DNA of 64,000 bases from Chryseobacterium viscerum (lineage in GTDB: Bacteria > Bacteroidota > Bacteroidia > Flavobacteriales > Weeksellaceae). Both the position numbers and the translations under genes were made by a program. Below the pieces are notes generated by a model that was given only the letters and a program-made list of their open reading frames with translations, did no database searches and had not been told where the DNA came from. The stretch lies in NCBI RefSeq assembly GCF_025949665.1, contig NZ_JAPDFT010000002.1, positions 1 to 64,000 on the forward strand, in the 5' to 3' direction. Shown here one piece after another: positions 26,686 through 37,048 of the stretch. The stretch's first letter is position 1. Each line of letters starts with the position of its first letter.

Positions 26686-27435
26686 ATGTCTCAAATTGCG
26701 ATAAATACCTCACAAAATGTAAATATTAATTTTAATATTGCAGGCGTAGGAGAAAGGATGCTTGCCTTCATTATTGATCTTCTGATCAGGATAGCTTATG
26801 TGGTGATTACCCTGTATTTGTTCTTCAATATTTTTGACTTGGGATATTTATTAGACGGTCTTGATGAATGGTCTATAAGAGCTGTATATCTTATCCTTAC
26901 TTTTCCTATTTACATTTATCCGCTTGTATTGGAAAGTTTAATGGAAGGCCAGACACCCGGCAAAAAGCTGATGAAAATCAAAGTGGTAAAGATTGACGGA
27001 TATCAGGCCAGTTTTGCAGATTATATGATCCGCTGGATTTTCAGAATTGTTGATGTTTCATTCGCCGGAGTTATAGGGCTCATCTCTATGATTGTTTCTA
27101 AAAACAACCAGCGCTTAGGTGACATTGCTTCCGGAACTGCTGTCATTTCCCTCAAAAATAACATCAATATCTCGCATACAATCCTGGAGAATATCCACGA
27201 GGATTATATCCCTTCTTTTCCACAAGTCATTGCTTTGAGTGATAATGATATGAGAATCATCAAAGATAATTATACCAAAGCATTAAAAGTAGATGACCGA
27301 CAGATCATCAATAAACTATCCAATAAAATTAAAAGCATTTTGAAACTGGAAATAGATGCTACTCAAATGACGGAAAGACAGTTTATCAATGTGATTATCA
27401 AAGATTACAACTATTATACGGGAAAAGACAATTAG
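26686..27435 (+). CDS. RDD-family membrane protein
   Basis: A 249-residue protein with an N-terminal RDD domain (about 20-150): AGVGERMLAFIIDLLIRIAY with the R..D pair that names the family, helices at about 30-50 and 65-80, then the TPGKKLMKIKVVKIDG and SKNNQRLGDIASGTAVI motifs. A cytoplasmic helical tail of about 90 residues follows. It is divergent from, but functionally grouped with, the SpoIIM/MoxR genes. The transported substrate, if any, is unknown. Confidence 0.87.
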   Translation: MSQIAINTSQNVNINFNIAGVGERMLAFIIDLLIRIAYVVITLYLFFNIFDLGYLLDGLDEWSIRAVYLILTFPIYIYPLVLESLMEGQTPGKKLMKIKVVKIDGYQASFADYMIRWIFRIVDVSFAGVIGLISMIVSKNNQRLGDIASGTAVISLKNNINISHTILENIHEDYIPSFPQVIALSDNDMRIIKDNYTKALKVDDRQIINKLSNKIKSILKLEIDATQMTERQFINVIIKDYNYYTGKDN

Positions 27436-27505
27436 GAGAGTCAATTGTCAATTTTGCTTCGCAAGTGAATGGCCAATTTAAAAATGTTGAAAAATTTACA
27501 ACGGA

Positions 27506-27531
27506 GCTTATTGCTTATTGCTTATGCAAAG
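27506..27531 (+). repeat. Copy of the 26-nt GCTTATTGCTT repeat
   Basis: Matches 20207-20232 at 25 of 26 positions (GCTTATTGCTTATTGCTT then A/C TGCAAAG). It lies in the short gap between the RDD and GNAT genes, which also has a GTCAATTGTCAATTTTG word and no coding frame. Confidence 0.65.
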
Positions 27532-27572
27532 GTCGGTGCAGTTTTTGTATATTTAACCTAAAGTCTTGAATC

Positions 27573-27863
27573 ATGAAATTTGAAAACAATAAATCCGGAA
27601 ACGGCGGAGTTCTTATCCTAAACAACGAAATAAAAGAAGTAGGCAGACTTACCTATACTATTTTCCCTGAAGATAGCAAACTGATTATTTCTTTTGTCCT
27701 GGTACATCCTGAATTTGAAGGCAGAGGAATGGGAAAATTCTTAGTGGAAGAAGCCATAAAATTTGCCCGAGAAAACAACTGGAAAGTATACCCACACTGT
27801 TCTTACGCAAGATCTGTGATGATGAGAATGAGTGATGTGGATGATATTTTTTTAAAGAATTAA
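27573..27863 (+). CDS. Small GNAT acetyltransferase (YjdJ type)
   Basis: A 96-residue protein of the short GCN5-related branch. The acetyl-CoA pyrophosphate loop is visible as HPEFEGRGMGKFLVEEAIKF (V-x-x-x-x-R/G-x-G-x-G/A form), followed by a conserved HCSYAR near the C-terminus. The substrate is unknown. Its 3' end overlaps the convergent glycosyltransferase gene by 12 nt. Confidence 0.88.
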   Translation: MKFENNKSGNGGVLILNNEIKEVGRLTYTIFPEDSKLIISFVLVHPEFEGRGMGKFLVEEAIKFARENNWKVYPHCSYARSVMMRMSDVDDIFLKN

Positions 27864-28823
27864 AACCTCATTCAATAGAATATCTTCAATATCATCCGGG
27901 TAATCTACTTTGAGATGATGATCAGAAGCCACCCATTCCATAATTTCCTGAAGATTTAAAACCTTAGAATTGGGTATTCCCATTTTGTCAAGAGCGCATG
28001 CATTACATTCCTGTTCATATTGATTATGGATAGGAATCACGAACAGTTTTTTATCCATAAATAATGCTTCTGCAGGAGATTCAAAACCTGCGTTGCATAA
28101 AATCCCTTCGCAGCCTTCAAAATATTTCAGATATTGGCTTTCATCAATAGGAAATACTTCCACGTTTTTTACTTTGACCTGAACCTTACTGTATTTTGAA
28201 AACACTTTCCATTCAACAGGAATTTTTCTTAGCACCTTGATGATATTTTCATCAGCAAAACTCGGAAGATATACAAGATAATATCCCTGTTTATAAGGAT
28301 TAAGGTTTCTGATCTTTCTTCTGATCACAGGTTTTTTGATCTGAGGATGGTAGTTTTCAAAATGAAATCCTATTTTCCTTTCGCTGGGAACATAGTATTT
28401 TAAAATCATTTCTCCCAGAAAGTCCTTTTTCTTGGGTTTTGGTGTTTCCGGAAAACTCATGGAAGCCTGGTGGCTGAGTTCTATCATCGGAAGCTTTTTC
28501 AGTTTGGAGGCCCAGCCCGTCAAAGGCTCATAATCGTTAATGATTAAATCATATTGTGAGAGCTCCAATTCTCTTATTGTTTTGGCTGCTTCAAAGAATT
28601 TATTTTCGGTAAACGTTTTTCGATAGGATAGACCGCCTGTTTTGTTGTAAAGAAGAGAAATACCCCTATATTGAAAATTGATGTCAAAATCAGCCTTTAA
28701 TTGTGATTGATGTCCACTGATCAGCGTATCAACGGATGCATGTTTTTTGAGAAGAGGAATAATTTCCTGTGCTCTAGCAATGTGACCGTTTCCAGTACCC
28801 TGAAATGCATATAAAATCTTCAT
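27852..28823 (-). CDS. Glycosyltransferase, GT28/MurG-like
   Basis: A 323-residue GT-B glycosyltransferase. The N-terminus MKILYAFQGTGNGHIARAQE has the G-x-G-N-G-H-x-x-R-A acceptor loop of GT28-like enzymes; the C-terminal half has the nucleotide-sugar site (CNAGFESPAEALFMDKKLFV, about 243-262) and a QYEQECNACAL segment. No membrane helix. Acceptor and donor are unknown; its immediate upstream neighbour is an LpxH-like phosphoesterase (the two genes abut), hinting at envelope lipid or glycolipid work. Confidence 0.84.
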   Translation of the reverse strand: MKILYAFQGTGNGHIARAQEIIPLLKKHASVDTLISGHQSQLKADFDINFQYRGISLLYNKTGGLSYRKTFTENKFFEAAKTIRELELSQYDLIINDYEPLTGWASKLKKLPMIELSHQASMSFPETPKPKKKDFLGEMILKYYVPSERKIGFHFENYHPQIKKPVIRRKIRNLNPYKQGYYLVYLPSFADENIIKVLRKIPVEWKVFSKYSKVQVKVKNVEVFPIDESQYLKYFEGCEGILCNAGFESPAEALFMDKKLFVIPIHNQYEQECNACALDKMGIPNSKVLNLQEIMEWVASDHHLKVDYPDDIEDILLNEVLIL

Positions 28824-29660
28824 CTAGGAAAAGTTGGTTACAATTTTTAAAAGAGCAGAATTATCCATTTCCTGAATTTCTTCCATTTCATCATCTTTCA
28901 GCAAATGTTTATGCTCGTCATAATAAAAAATTGTCCATTCTTTATTATTGTATTCTAAAGCAGAGAGATTCTCAATCCAATCCCCGGAATTCAAATAAGT
29001 ACAGGATCCTTTTTTATTAACAACCTCACGGATCTGCGGCTGGTGGATATGTCCGCAAACTACATAATCATAATTATTGTCAATAGCCAGTTCAGAAGCT
29101 GTAAGTTCAAAATCTCCGATATATTTTACCGCTTTTTTCACATTGTTTTTGATCTTTTTGGAAAACGAGTATTTCTCTTTACCCATTTTTTCTAAGAACC
29201 AATTTACAACATTATTGATTATAATCAGGAGGTCATACCCTTTTCCGCCAAGTTTAGCGATCCATTTTGAGTGCTGGACGGATGCATCGAAAACATCCCC
29301 GTGAAATATCCAGGTTTTTTTCTCGTCAATATTCAGGCAGATTTTATTACAGACTTTAAGTTTCCCAAGTTCAAAATCTGTGAACTTCCGAAACATTTCA
29401 TCATGATTGCCCGTGATGTAATAGACGTCTGTGTTCTTTGTTGCCAATGAAAGAATCTTTCTGATTACTTTCAAATGAGGTTTAGGGAAGTAAGACTTTT
29501 TAAACTGCCAGATATCAATAATATCACCGTTCAAAACTAAAGTTTTAGGCTGGATAGAATTGAGATATCTCAACAATTCTTTAGCCTTACATCCATAAGT
29601 TCCCAAATGAACATCCGATATAACAACTAATTCAACGTTTCTTTTCATAGTTTTGTACAA
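28824..29660 (-). CDS. Metallophosphoesterase, UDP-2,3-diacylglucosamine diphosphatase-like
   Basis: A 278-residue calcineurin-like phosphoesterase with all di-metal motifs: SDVHLG (about 15-20), NGDIIDIWQ, TGNHDEMF, HGDVFD and CGHIHQPQIREV. The arrangement NGDIIDIWQFKK and HGDVFD is that of the LpxH/YbbF type, which hydrolyses UDP-2,3-diacylglucosamine in lipid A synthesis, but related UDP-sugar phosphoesterases share it. The gene abuts the downstream glycosyltransferase without a gap. Confidence 0.85.
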   Translation of the reverse strand: MYKTMKRNVELVVISDVHLGTYGCKAKELLRYLNSIQPKTLVLNGDIIDIWQFKKSYFPKPHLKVIRKILSLATKNTDVYYITGNHDEMFRKFTDFELGKLKVCNKICLNIDEKKTWIFHGDVFDASVQHSKWIAKLGGKGYDLLIIINNVVNWFLEKMGKEKYSFSKKIKNNVKKAVKYIGDFELTASELAIDNNYDYVVCGHIHQPQIREVVNKKGSCTYLNSGDWIENLSALEYNNKEWTIFYYDEHKHLLKDDEMEEIQEMDNSALLKIVTNFS

Positions 29661-29705
29661 AGAAACTAATTGAAAGTTAACTGTATATGAATGCTATATT
29701 ATTTT

Positions 29706-30446
29706 TTATAAAGAGTCCATCAGCTCTTCTGTGATTTCCATATTGTGGTAAACGTTCTGAACGTCATCATCATCCTCGAAACGCTCAAGCATTTTCATAT
29801 TAGCTTTAAACTGTTCTGCATTTACTTCTTTTGTATTGTTTGGAATTCTTTGAAGTTCTGCACTCTTCGCTTCAATACCCAGTTCATCTAATTTGTGAGA
29901 TAAAGAACCGAAATCTTCAAAAGCAGTTGTAATCATTACTTCTTCTTCATCTTTTTCTACATCTTCTGCTCCTCCATCAATCATTTCCATTTCAAAATCA
30001 TCCCAATCCATTTTGATCTGAGCCAAATCAAGTGTGAAAATTCCTTTTCTATCAAAGATAAATGCCAATTCACCATTTTTACCAAGGTTACCATCAAACT
30101 TGTTAAAAATAGCTCTTACGTTCGCTACAGTTCTTGTTGTATTGTTTGTAGTACATTCTACAAAAAACGCAACACCACCTTGCCCGTATCCTTCATACGT
30201 GATTTCTTCATAGTTCTCTGCATCAGCACCGCTTGCCTTCTTAATCGCACGCTCTACGTTGTCCTTAGGCATGTTTGCCCCTTTCGCATTCTGGATACAT
30301 CTTCTCAGCGCCGGATTGGCTTCAGGATCTGTTCCGCCTGCTTTTACAGCTAATGCAATGTCTTTACCTATTTTGGAGAATGTTTTGGCCATTTTATCCC
30401 ATCTGGCCATTTTAGAAGCTTTTCTATATTCAAATGCTCTTCCCAT
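29706..30446 (-). CDS. YebC/PmpR-family regulator (TACO1-like)
   Basis: A protein of about 246 residues. I place the start at the ATG giving MGRAFEYRKASKMARWDKMAK, because this is the universal family N-terminus; an in-frame ATG 33 nt further upstream would add a poorly fitting extension. Typical segments: NMPKDNVERAIKKASG, EITYEGYGQGGVAFFVEC and TTRTVANVRAIFNK. Members are known as DNA-binding regulators and, more recently, as translation factors relieving ribosome stalling. An OmpA-gene terminator lies between it and the upstream ompA gene. Confidence 0.93.
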   Translation of the reverse strand: MGRAFEYRKASKMARWDKMAKTFSKIGKDIALAVKAGGTDPEANPALRRCIQNAKGANMPKDNVERAIKKASGADAENYEEITYEGYGQGGVAFFVECTTNNTTRTVANVRAIFNKFDGNLGKNGELAFIFDRKGIFTLDLAQIKMDWDDFEMEMIDGGAEDVEKDEEEVMITTAFEDFGSLSHKLDELGIEAKSAELQRIPNNTKEVNAEQFKANMKMLERFEDDDDVQNVYHNMEITEELMDSL

Positions 30447-30494
30447 TTTAATTTTTAAATTTCCAACAAAATTACTCAAAAGTCAACAAAAAAA

Positions 30495-30524
30495 AAATAC
30501 CTCCAAAAAAATTGGAGGTATTCA
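30495..30524 (-). terminator. Terminator of the OmpA gene
   Basis: TACCTCCA (30499-30506) and TGGAGGTA (30513-30520) make an 8-bp stem with a 6-nt loop. On the minus strand it is followed by the long T-run complementary to 30488-30497. It lies about 20 nt after the OmpA stop. Confidence 0.88.
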
Positions 30525-30541
30525 TTATTTAGAAAAATTAA

Positions 30542-32056
30542 TTATTTTTTCTTTTTAGCAACAGCTTTTTTCTTAGCTGGAGCTTTTTTAGTAGCTTTCT
30601 TAGTAGCTTTTTTTACTGGAGCATCTTCGTAATCTTTTTTCTTGATTGCGTTCCACTCGTTAGCATCTTCGATAGCAGTTACGATAACTTTTCTATCAGC
30701 TTGTCTTTCAGCATCAGAAGCTTTTTCAGAAACTGTAGCTTTAGTTTCACCAACACCGATTGACTTAAGAGCGTTAACATCAACACCTCTAGCTTCTAAA
30801 GCAGCAACTACTGAAGCAGCTCTTTGTCTAGAAAGTTTCAAGTTGTACTCAGCAGCACCTTTAGCATCAGTTTGACCTTCAACTAGGTAGTTACCACCGT
30901 CAGTTTTGATGATCTTAGCAGCGTTATCTAACTTAGCGCTAGATTCTGGTCTGATAGTCGCTTTGTTGAAATCAAAGAAGATACCTTTAAGAGCTTCTGT
31001 AGTTTCAATAGCAGTTTGTTTCTTAGGCTTAGGACATCCGTTGTATTCAGGAAGACCTGGAACAGTAGGACAAGCATCATCTTTATCTAAGATACCGTCA
31101 CCGTCTGTATCTGGCCAAGGACAACCGTTGTTTTCAGCAGGACCTGCTACTGTAGGACAAGCGTCATCTTTGTCGATTACACCATCACCGTCAGTATCTG
31201 GCCAAGGGCATCCGTTGTTTTCAACTGGACCAGCCACTTCTGGACATTGATCGTCTTTATCTGGAACTCCGTCACCGTCAGTATCAGGACATCCTTGGAA
31301 TTCTGGTAAACCTGGAGTATCTGGACAAAGGTCATCTTTATCTAGGATACCATCCTTATCTCTATCTCTGTTTCCGAATCTGAATAAGATAGAAGCAGAA
31401 GCTTGCCAGAAGTTAGCCACTGTAGAGTGGTCACCTGGAGTTGATACATAATCTCCCTGAACACCAAGACCGAAGTTCTTAGTTACCCAGAAGTTAGCAC
31501 CAGCACCTGTAGCTACAGTAAAGTGGTTAGCTTTACCATTCTCATTACCGTCTTTTCCGTTAACAATGTTTTCGATTGGATTACCGTTAGCGTCAACAGC
31601 CGTTCTTGGGAAAGTAAGAGCAGTATAGTCATGTCTTAAGTAGTTAGCACCAACTCTTAAATATGGATCAAACCAAGATTCTTCGTTCCATAAAAGACCT
31701 GCAGCGTGAGCCTGGAAACCAAGACCTGTCATTAGGAAAAATTCTTTCCCCATGTTGAATCTTTTGTTTTCAACATTTCCAACAGTAGTCTGCCAGTCAA
31801 TTACTAAACCTTTACCAACATTTCTAGCAACTGTTAGCTTAGATAATGGAGGTGTAATAGAGAAGTTGTTCACATTGAACATGTTCTTTGTCAAATTGTT
31901 AGCAGAGAACGTATTACTGAAAGTACCTCTCGCTGCTACGTGGTTTTCTGCATGAGCACCAACTCCGATTAACCACGGATTGTTGGTAGTCTGTGCGAAA
32001 ACAGTAGAGGCAACAGTAAGCGCCAATGCTGAAATTCCTAATTTTAGATTTTTCAT
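30542..32056 (-). CDS. OmpA-family outer membrane protein with TSP3 repeats and Lys/Ala tail
   Basis: A 504-residue outer membrane protein. Signal peptide (1-21, ending VFAQ), an N-terminal beta-barrel (about 22-230), four thrombospondin type-3 calcium repeats (about 233-345; DTDGDGVPDKDDQCP and variants, two of them nearly identical), then the peptidoglycan-binding OmpA domain (about 355-465; FDFNKATIRPESSAKLDNAA, VEGQTDAKGAAEYNLKLSRQ). After the domain comes a strongly basic tail of about 25 residues made of K/A/P (KKATKKATKKAPAKKK), unusual in a periplasmic protein. Probably an abundant structural porin-like protein with its own promoter and terminator. Confidence 0.93.
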   Translation of the reverse strand: MKNLKLGISALALTVASTVFAQTTNNPWLIGVGAHAENHVAARGTFSNTFSANNLTKNMFNVNNFSITPPLSKLTVARNVGKGLVIDWQTTVGNVENKRFNMGKEFFLMTGLGFQAHAAGLLWNEESWFDPYLRVGANYLRHDYTALTFPRTAVDANGNPIENIVNGKDGNENGKANHFTVATGAGANFWVTKNFGLGVQGDYVSTPGDHSTVANFWQASASILFRFGNRDRDKDGILDKDDLCPDTPGLPEFQGCPDTDGDGVPDKDDQCPEVAGPVENNGCPWPDTDGDGVIDKDDACPTVAGPAENNGCPWPDTDGDGILDKDDACPTVPGLPEYNGCPKPKKQTAIETTEALKGIFFDFNKATIRPESSAKLDNAAKIIKTDGGNYLVEGQTDAKGAAEYNLKLSRQRAASVVAALEARGVDVNALKSIGVGETKATVSEKASDAERQADRKVIVTAIEDANEWNAIKKKDYEDAPVKKATKKATKKAPAKKKAVAKKKK

Positions 32057-32085
32057 AGAATTAAATGATTAAATAATTGATAATG

Positions 32086-32117
32086 CAAAATAAATATAAT
32101 TTTTCTTTATATACAAA
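32086..32117 (-). promoter_or_regulatory. Probable promoter of the OmpA gene
   Basis: On the minus strand TTTG (32114-32117), a 20-nt spacer and TTATTTTG (32086-32093), one mismatch from TAnnTTTG, 30 nt upstream of the start codon. Confidence 0.45.
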
Positions 32118-32133
32118 GTTTTTCAAATGATTT

Positions 32134-32595
32134 TTAACTTTTCTTTAATATTCTGTCCAGGTTCCGTTTGTTTTCTCTATCTTTTATCGCCTCTCTTTTA
32201 TCGAAAAGTTTTTTCCCTCTACCAAGCGCTATCAGCACCTTTGCTTTACCTCGGTCAGTGATATATAATTTTAAAGGTATTATGGTGTTCCCAGCATCCT
32301 TTAACTTTTTTTCAAGTTTTTGTAATTCTTTTTTGTGCAAGAGCAATTTCCGTTCCCTTTTTGTTTTATGATTGTAAAAAGTTCCTAATTTGTACTCATC
32401 AATCATCATGTTAATGATGTACAATTCCCCATCAATAAACTGACAGAACGATTCTGTGATAGATGCTTTGGATGAACGTAAAGATTTTATTTCGGTACCC
32501 GTCAAAACCATTCCTGCTTCGTATTCTTCAAGAATTTCGTATTCAAAACGGGCTCTTCTGTTTAATATACTAACTGTTTTCTCAATCTTCATCAT
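32134..32595 (-). CDS. smpB: SsrA-binding protein SmpB
   Basis: Partner of tmRNA in trans-translation, binding its tRNA-like domain. The 153 residues match the family: FEYEILEEYEAGMVLTGTEI (18-37), KSLR, the YKLGTFYNHKTKRERKLLLHK segment and the basic C-terminal tail (KREAIKDRENKRNLDRILKK) that enters the mRNA channel. The tmRNA gene itself is not visible in the window. An upstream ATG one codon earlier (MMKIEK) is equally possible. Confidence 0.96.
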   Translation of the reverse strand: MMKIEKTVSILNRRARFEYEILEEYEAGMVLTGTEIKSLRSSKASITESFCQFIDGELYIINMMIDEYKLGTFYNHKTKRERKLLLHKKELQKLEKKLKDAGNTIIPLKLYITDRGKAKVLIALGRGKKLFDKREAIKDRENKRNLDRILKKS

Positions 32596-32641
32596 TTTAA
32601 AATTTCGTTATTGAAATATATAAAAAATACCATACAATTAA

Positions 32642-34336
<1,695 letters not shown>

Positions 34337-34360
34337 TCTATTCAGCATTATAATACACAA

Positions 34361-34392
34361 AAAACCTCAAAGCGCTGCTTTGAGGTTTTTTT
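34361..34392. terminator. Bidirectional terminator between ABC-F and M48 genes
   Basis: AACCTCAAAGC (34363-34373) and GCTTTGAGGTT (34377-34387) form an 11-bp stem with a 3-nt loop, with an A-run before and a T-run after. It serves the two convergent genes. Confidence 0.93.
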
Positions 34393-34413
34393 ATTGAAAA
34401 ATAAATTAAATAA

Positions 34414-35232
34414 TTATTTTGTCAGTTTTGCAGTAGGCAAAGATACTGTTCCCGGATCTTTCCACATCCCGTCTTTTTCTGCTCTCTTTTTAATAGACTC
34501 TGCTCTTTTATTACTATCTGGGTGAGAATTGAACATTTTCTCAAAATTAGTCTGTGTACTTCCCTCTGAAAGTAAGGCTAACTTTTTGAAAGCCGTATAA
34601 GCCCCTACAACATCGTATTTGTTAGCTTTCATAAAGTCATATGAGTAAGTATCGGCTTCTGATTCCTGTTTTTTGCTGTGCGAAGCATCCAAAAATGCAT
34701 TTGCCATTTTTCCTACCTGGCTCTCATTAAGAGTAGCTACTGCAGAAGAAGCTGATGACGCTGCATCCAATGCAGCTGCTTTCAGATAAGCAGATTTCAT
34801 GGCATCTTTTGTATCCTGATTTTTCACGTGCCCTATTTCATGTCCGATAACGGCAAGCAATTCATTGTCTGTCATGATATCCATCAGTGAAGAGAACACA
34901 CGTACACTTCCGTCTGCACAGGCAAACGCATTGATATCTTTTACTTTGTAAACTTTATAATTCAAATTAAGACCGTCCTGAGACTTGTGTTTTCCAAACA
35001 GCTTGTTCAGTCTCACGGTATACGGATCTTTAGGTCCTGCTACGGTATTATTTTTATCCATCCAGTCTACTGATTCTTTGGATAACTTAACCGCATCTTC
35101 GTTGGTAAATGTTAAGGCTTTCGCACCATTTGAAACCATTCCGGCAGCTTTCCCGAGGTTGATTTTTTGTGCATTGATCGAATACATAGCCCCAAGTAGC
35201 ATAAGGCATAGAGTAATTTTTTTCATAGTCAT
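34414..35232 (-). CDS. M48-family metalloprotease, exported
   Basis: A 272-residue zinc peptidase. N-terminal signal peptide (KKITLCLMLLGAMYSINAQ), HEIGH zinc motif in VIGHEIGHVKNQD (about 129-141) and the third ligand in KQESEADTYSYDFM (about 189-202). Similar to periplasmic BepA/LoiP-type M48 proteins involved in outer-membrane quality control, but without TPR repeats. The start at 35232 uses MTMKKIT; MKKIT two codons later is equally likely. Confidence 0.88.
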   Translation of the reverse strand: MTMKKITLCLMLLGAMYSINAQKINLGKAAGMVSNGAKALTFTNEDAVKLSKESVDWMDKNNTVAGPKDPYTVRLNKLFGKHKSQDGLNLNYKVYKVKDINAFACADGSVRVFSSLMDIMTDNELLAVIGHEIGHVKNQDTKDAMKSAYLKAAALDAASSASSAVATLNESQVGKMANAFLDASHSKKQESEADTYSYDFMKANKYDVVGAYTAFKKLALLSEGSTQTNFEKMFNSHPDSNKRAESIKKRAEKDGMWKDPGTVSLPTAKLTK

Positions 35233-35335
35233 TTAAAATTTGGAGCACGAAGATAGCCTTTTTTTAACAATTATTAAGTCGAAACTTCGTTCCAGTTCTT
35301 TCCGGAATGCTATTTTTTTTCCTTATTTTTGTGAA

Positions 35336-37048
35336 ATGAGTCAAAAATGGATTTATAAGCCTGAACCCGATGAGGAAGTTGTGGACAGACTAAGTTCGTC
35401 ACTTGGTTTTGGTACTTTTGAATCTAAAATCCTCGTTTTAAGAGGGATTGACAACTATCAAAAGGCCAGAGAATTCTTCAAACCGAACCTTAACGATATA
35501 CATAATCCGTTTTTAATGGCCGATATGCAAAAGGCTGTAGAGCGTATTGCAACAGCAATTGAAAATGGTGAAAAAATATTGGTATATGGTGACTATGATG
35601 TGGACGGAACCACGGCGGTTGCATTGATGTACCTTTATCTCAGCAAGATTGTTGAGAAAAAATATCTGGACTATTATATTCCGGACAGAAATTCTGAAGG
35701 ATATGGAATTTCTACTGAAGGAATTGATTTTGCCAAAGAAAATGGGTTCTCACTAATCATCGCTCTGGATTGTGGAATAAAGGCCCTTGACATGATCAAC
35801 TATGCCAGTAATCTGGGTATAGATTTTATTATCTGCGACCATCACCTTCCGGGTGAAGAAATTCCTGATGCTGCGGCTGTACTTGATCCTAAAAGAAATG
35901 ACTGCCGATATCCTTTCAAAGAACTTTCGGGATGTGGTGTTGGCTTTAAGCTTTGCCAGGGATTAAATACAATTTATAAATTACCGGAAGCAGAATTATT
36001 TGAACTGACTGATCTTCTAGCCATTTCTATTGCAGCCGATATTGTTTCCATGACAGGTGAAAACAGAGTGCTGGCTAAAATGGGATTAAAAACCCTTAGA
36101 AAGACCAGAAATCTTGGATTAAGATTATTGATTCCTGAGGATAAACTTTCTCATTTTGAAATTTCCAATATTGTTTTTGAAATAGCCCCTAAAATTAATG
36201 CAGCCGGAAGAATATCTCATGGTAAAGCAGCCGTAGAGCTTATGGTTTCCGACAATCTGAAACATGCCAATCAGATTGTGAGCGATATCATGAATCTTAA
36301 CGATGAAAGAAGAGAACTGGATATGAATTCCACTCTTTCTGCATTGAACCAAATTATAGAGTCTCAGCAAGAAACCAAGCATACAACAATCGTTTATCAT
36401 CCTGAATGGAATAAAGGAGTGATTGGTATTGTAGCTTCCCGGCTTATTGAAACTTATTATAAACCCACATTGGTATTTACTGATGGTAATAATGGGGAAA
36501 TGGTAGCTTCTGCGAGATCTGTTTCTGATTTCGATGTGCATGAAGCTCTTGATATGTGTTCTGAATACTTCCTTAAGTTTGGAGGCCATCACGCGGCGGC
36601 AGGACTTTCTATGGAGAAAGATAAGTTTGATGCTTTCAAAGAAAGGTTTGAAAAAATTGTTTCTGAAAAAATTAAAGACCATCAAAAAGAGCCTTCCATT
36701 GCTATTGATACTGAAATTACCGTTGATGAAATCAACAGAGAGTTTATCAATTTTCACAGAAAACTGGCTCCATTTGGACCTCACAATATGAAACCTATTT
36801 TTACATTGACTGATCAGAAACTGTCAGGTTATGTGAAAACAATGGGGAAAGATAATAACCATCTGAAATTTTATATCAAGCAGGAATCTACAGGACGAAA
36901 TATTGAGTGCGTAGGATTCAAGCTAGGACCATTTGTTGAAGATTTTAAAAATAAAAATTTTGACCTTGCTTTTACCCTTGAAGAAAATCACTGGAAAGGC
37001 AACGTCACTCATTATTTAAATATTAAGGATGTGAAATTCAGGGATTAG
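35336..37048 (+). CDS. recJ: Single-stranded-DNA exonuclease RecJ
   Basis: 5'-3' exonuclease for recombination and repair. I take the ATG at 35336 (MSQKWIYKPEPDEE), giving 570 residues; a longer frame from 35240 adds 32 residues that look like untranslated leader. DHH-family motifs: YGDYDVDGTTA (about 83-93), ICDHHLPG (DHH), the N-A-A-G-R segment in KINAAGRISHGKA, and DHHA1 GGHHAAAGLS. The TATTTTTG box at 35324-35331 lies only 5 nt before the ATG, so the transcript may have little or no leader. The stop codon (37046-37048) lies inside the left arm of element B. Confidence 0.95.
   Translation: MSQKWIYKPEPDEEVVDRLSSSLGFGTFESKILVLRGIDNYQKAREFFKPNLNDIHNPFLMADMQKAVERIATAIENGEKILVYGDYDVDGTTAVALMYLYLSKIVEKKYLDYYIPDRNSEGYGISTEGIDFAKENGFSLIIALDCGIKALDMINYASNLGIDFIICDHHLPGEEIPDAAAVLDPKRNDCRYPFKELSGCGVGFKLCQGLNTIYKLPEAELFELTDLLAISIAADIVSMTGENRVLAKMGLKTLRKTRNLGLRLLIPEDKLSHFEISNIVFEIAPKINAAGRISHGKAAVELMVSDNLKHANQIVSDIMNLNDERRELDMNSTLSALNQIIESQQETKHTTIVYHPEWNKGVIGIVASRLIETYYKPTLVFTDGNNGEMVASARSVSDFDVHEALDMCSEYFLKFGGHHAAAGLSMEKDKFDAFKERFEKIVSEKIKDHQKEPSIAIDTEITVDEINREFINFHRKLAPFGPHNMKPIFTLTDQKLSGYVKTMGKDNNHLKFYIKQESTGRNIECVGFKLGPFVEDFKNKNFDLAFTLEENHWKGNVTHYLNIKDVKFRD

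Noticed and set aside
30447..30479. YebC start at the upstream ATG
   Set aside because: The family N-terminus is MGRAFEYRKA; the 11-residue extension has no counterpart.
35240..35335. RecJ start at the upstream ATG
   Set aside because: The extra 32 residues are basic and Phe/Ser-rich, do not match RecJ, and include a TAnnTTTG-type promoter box.
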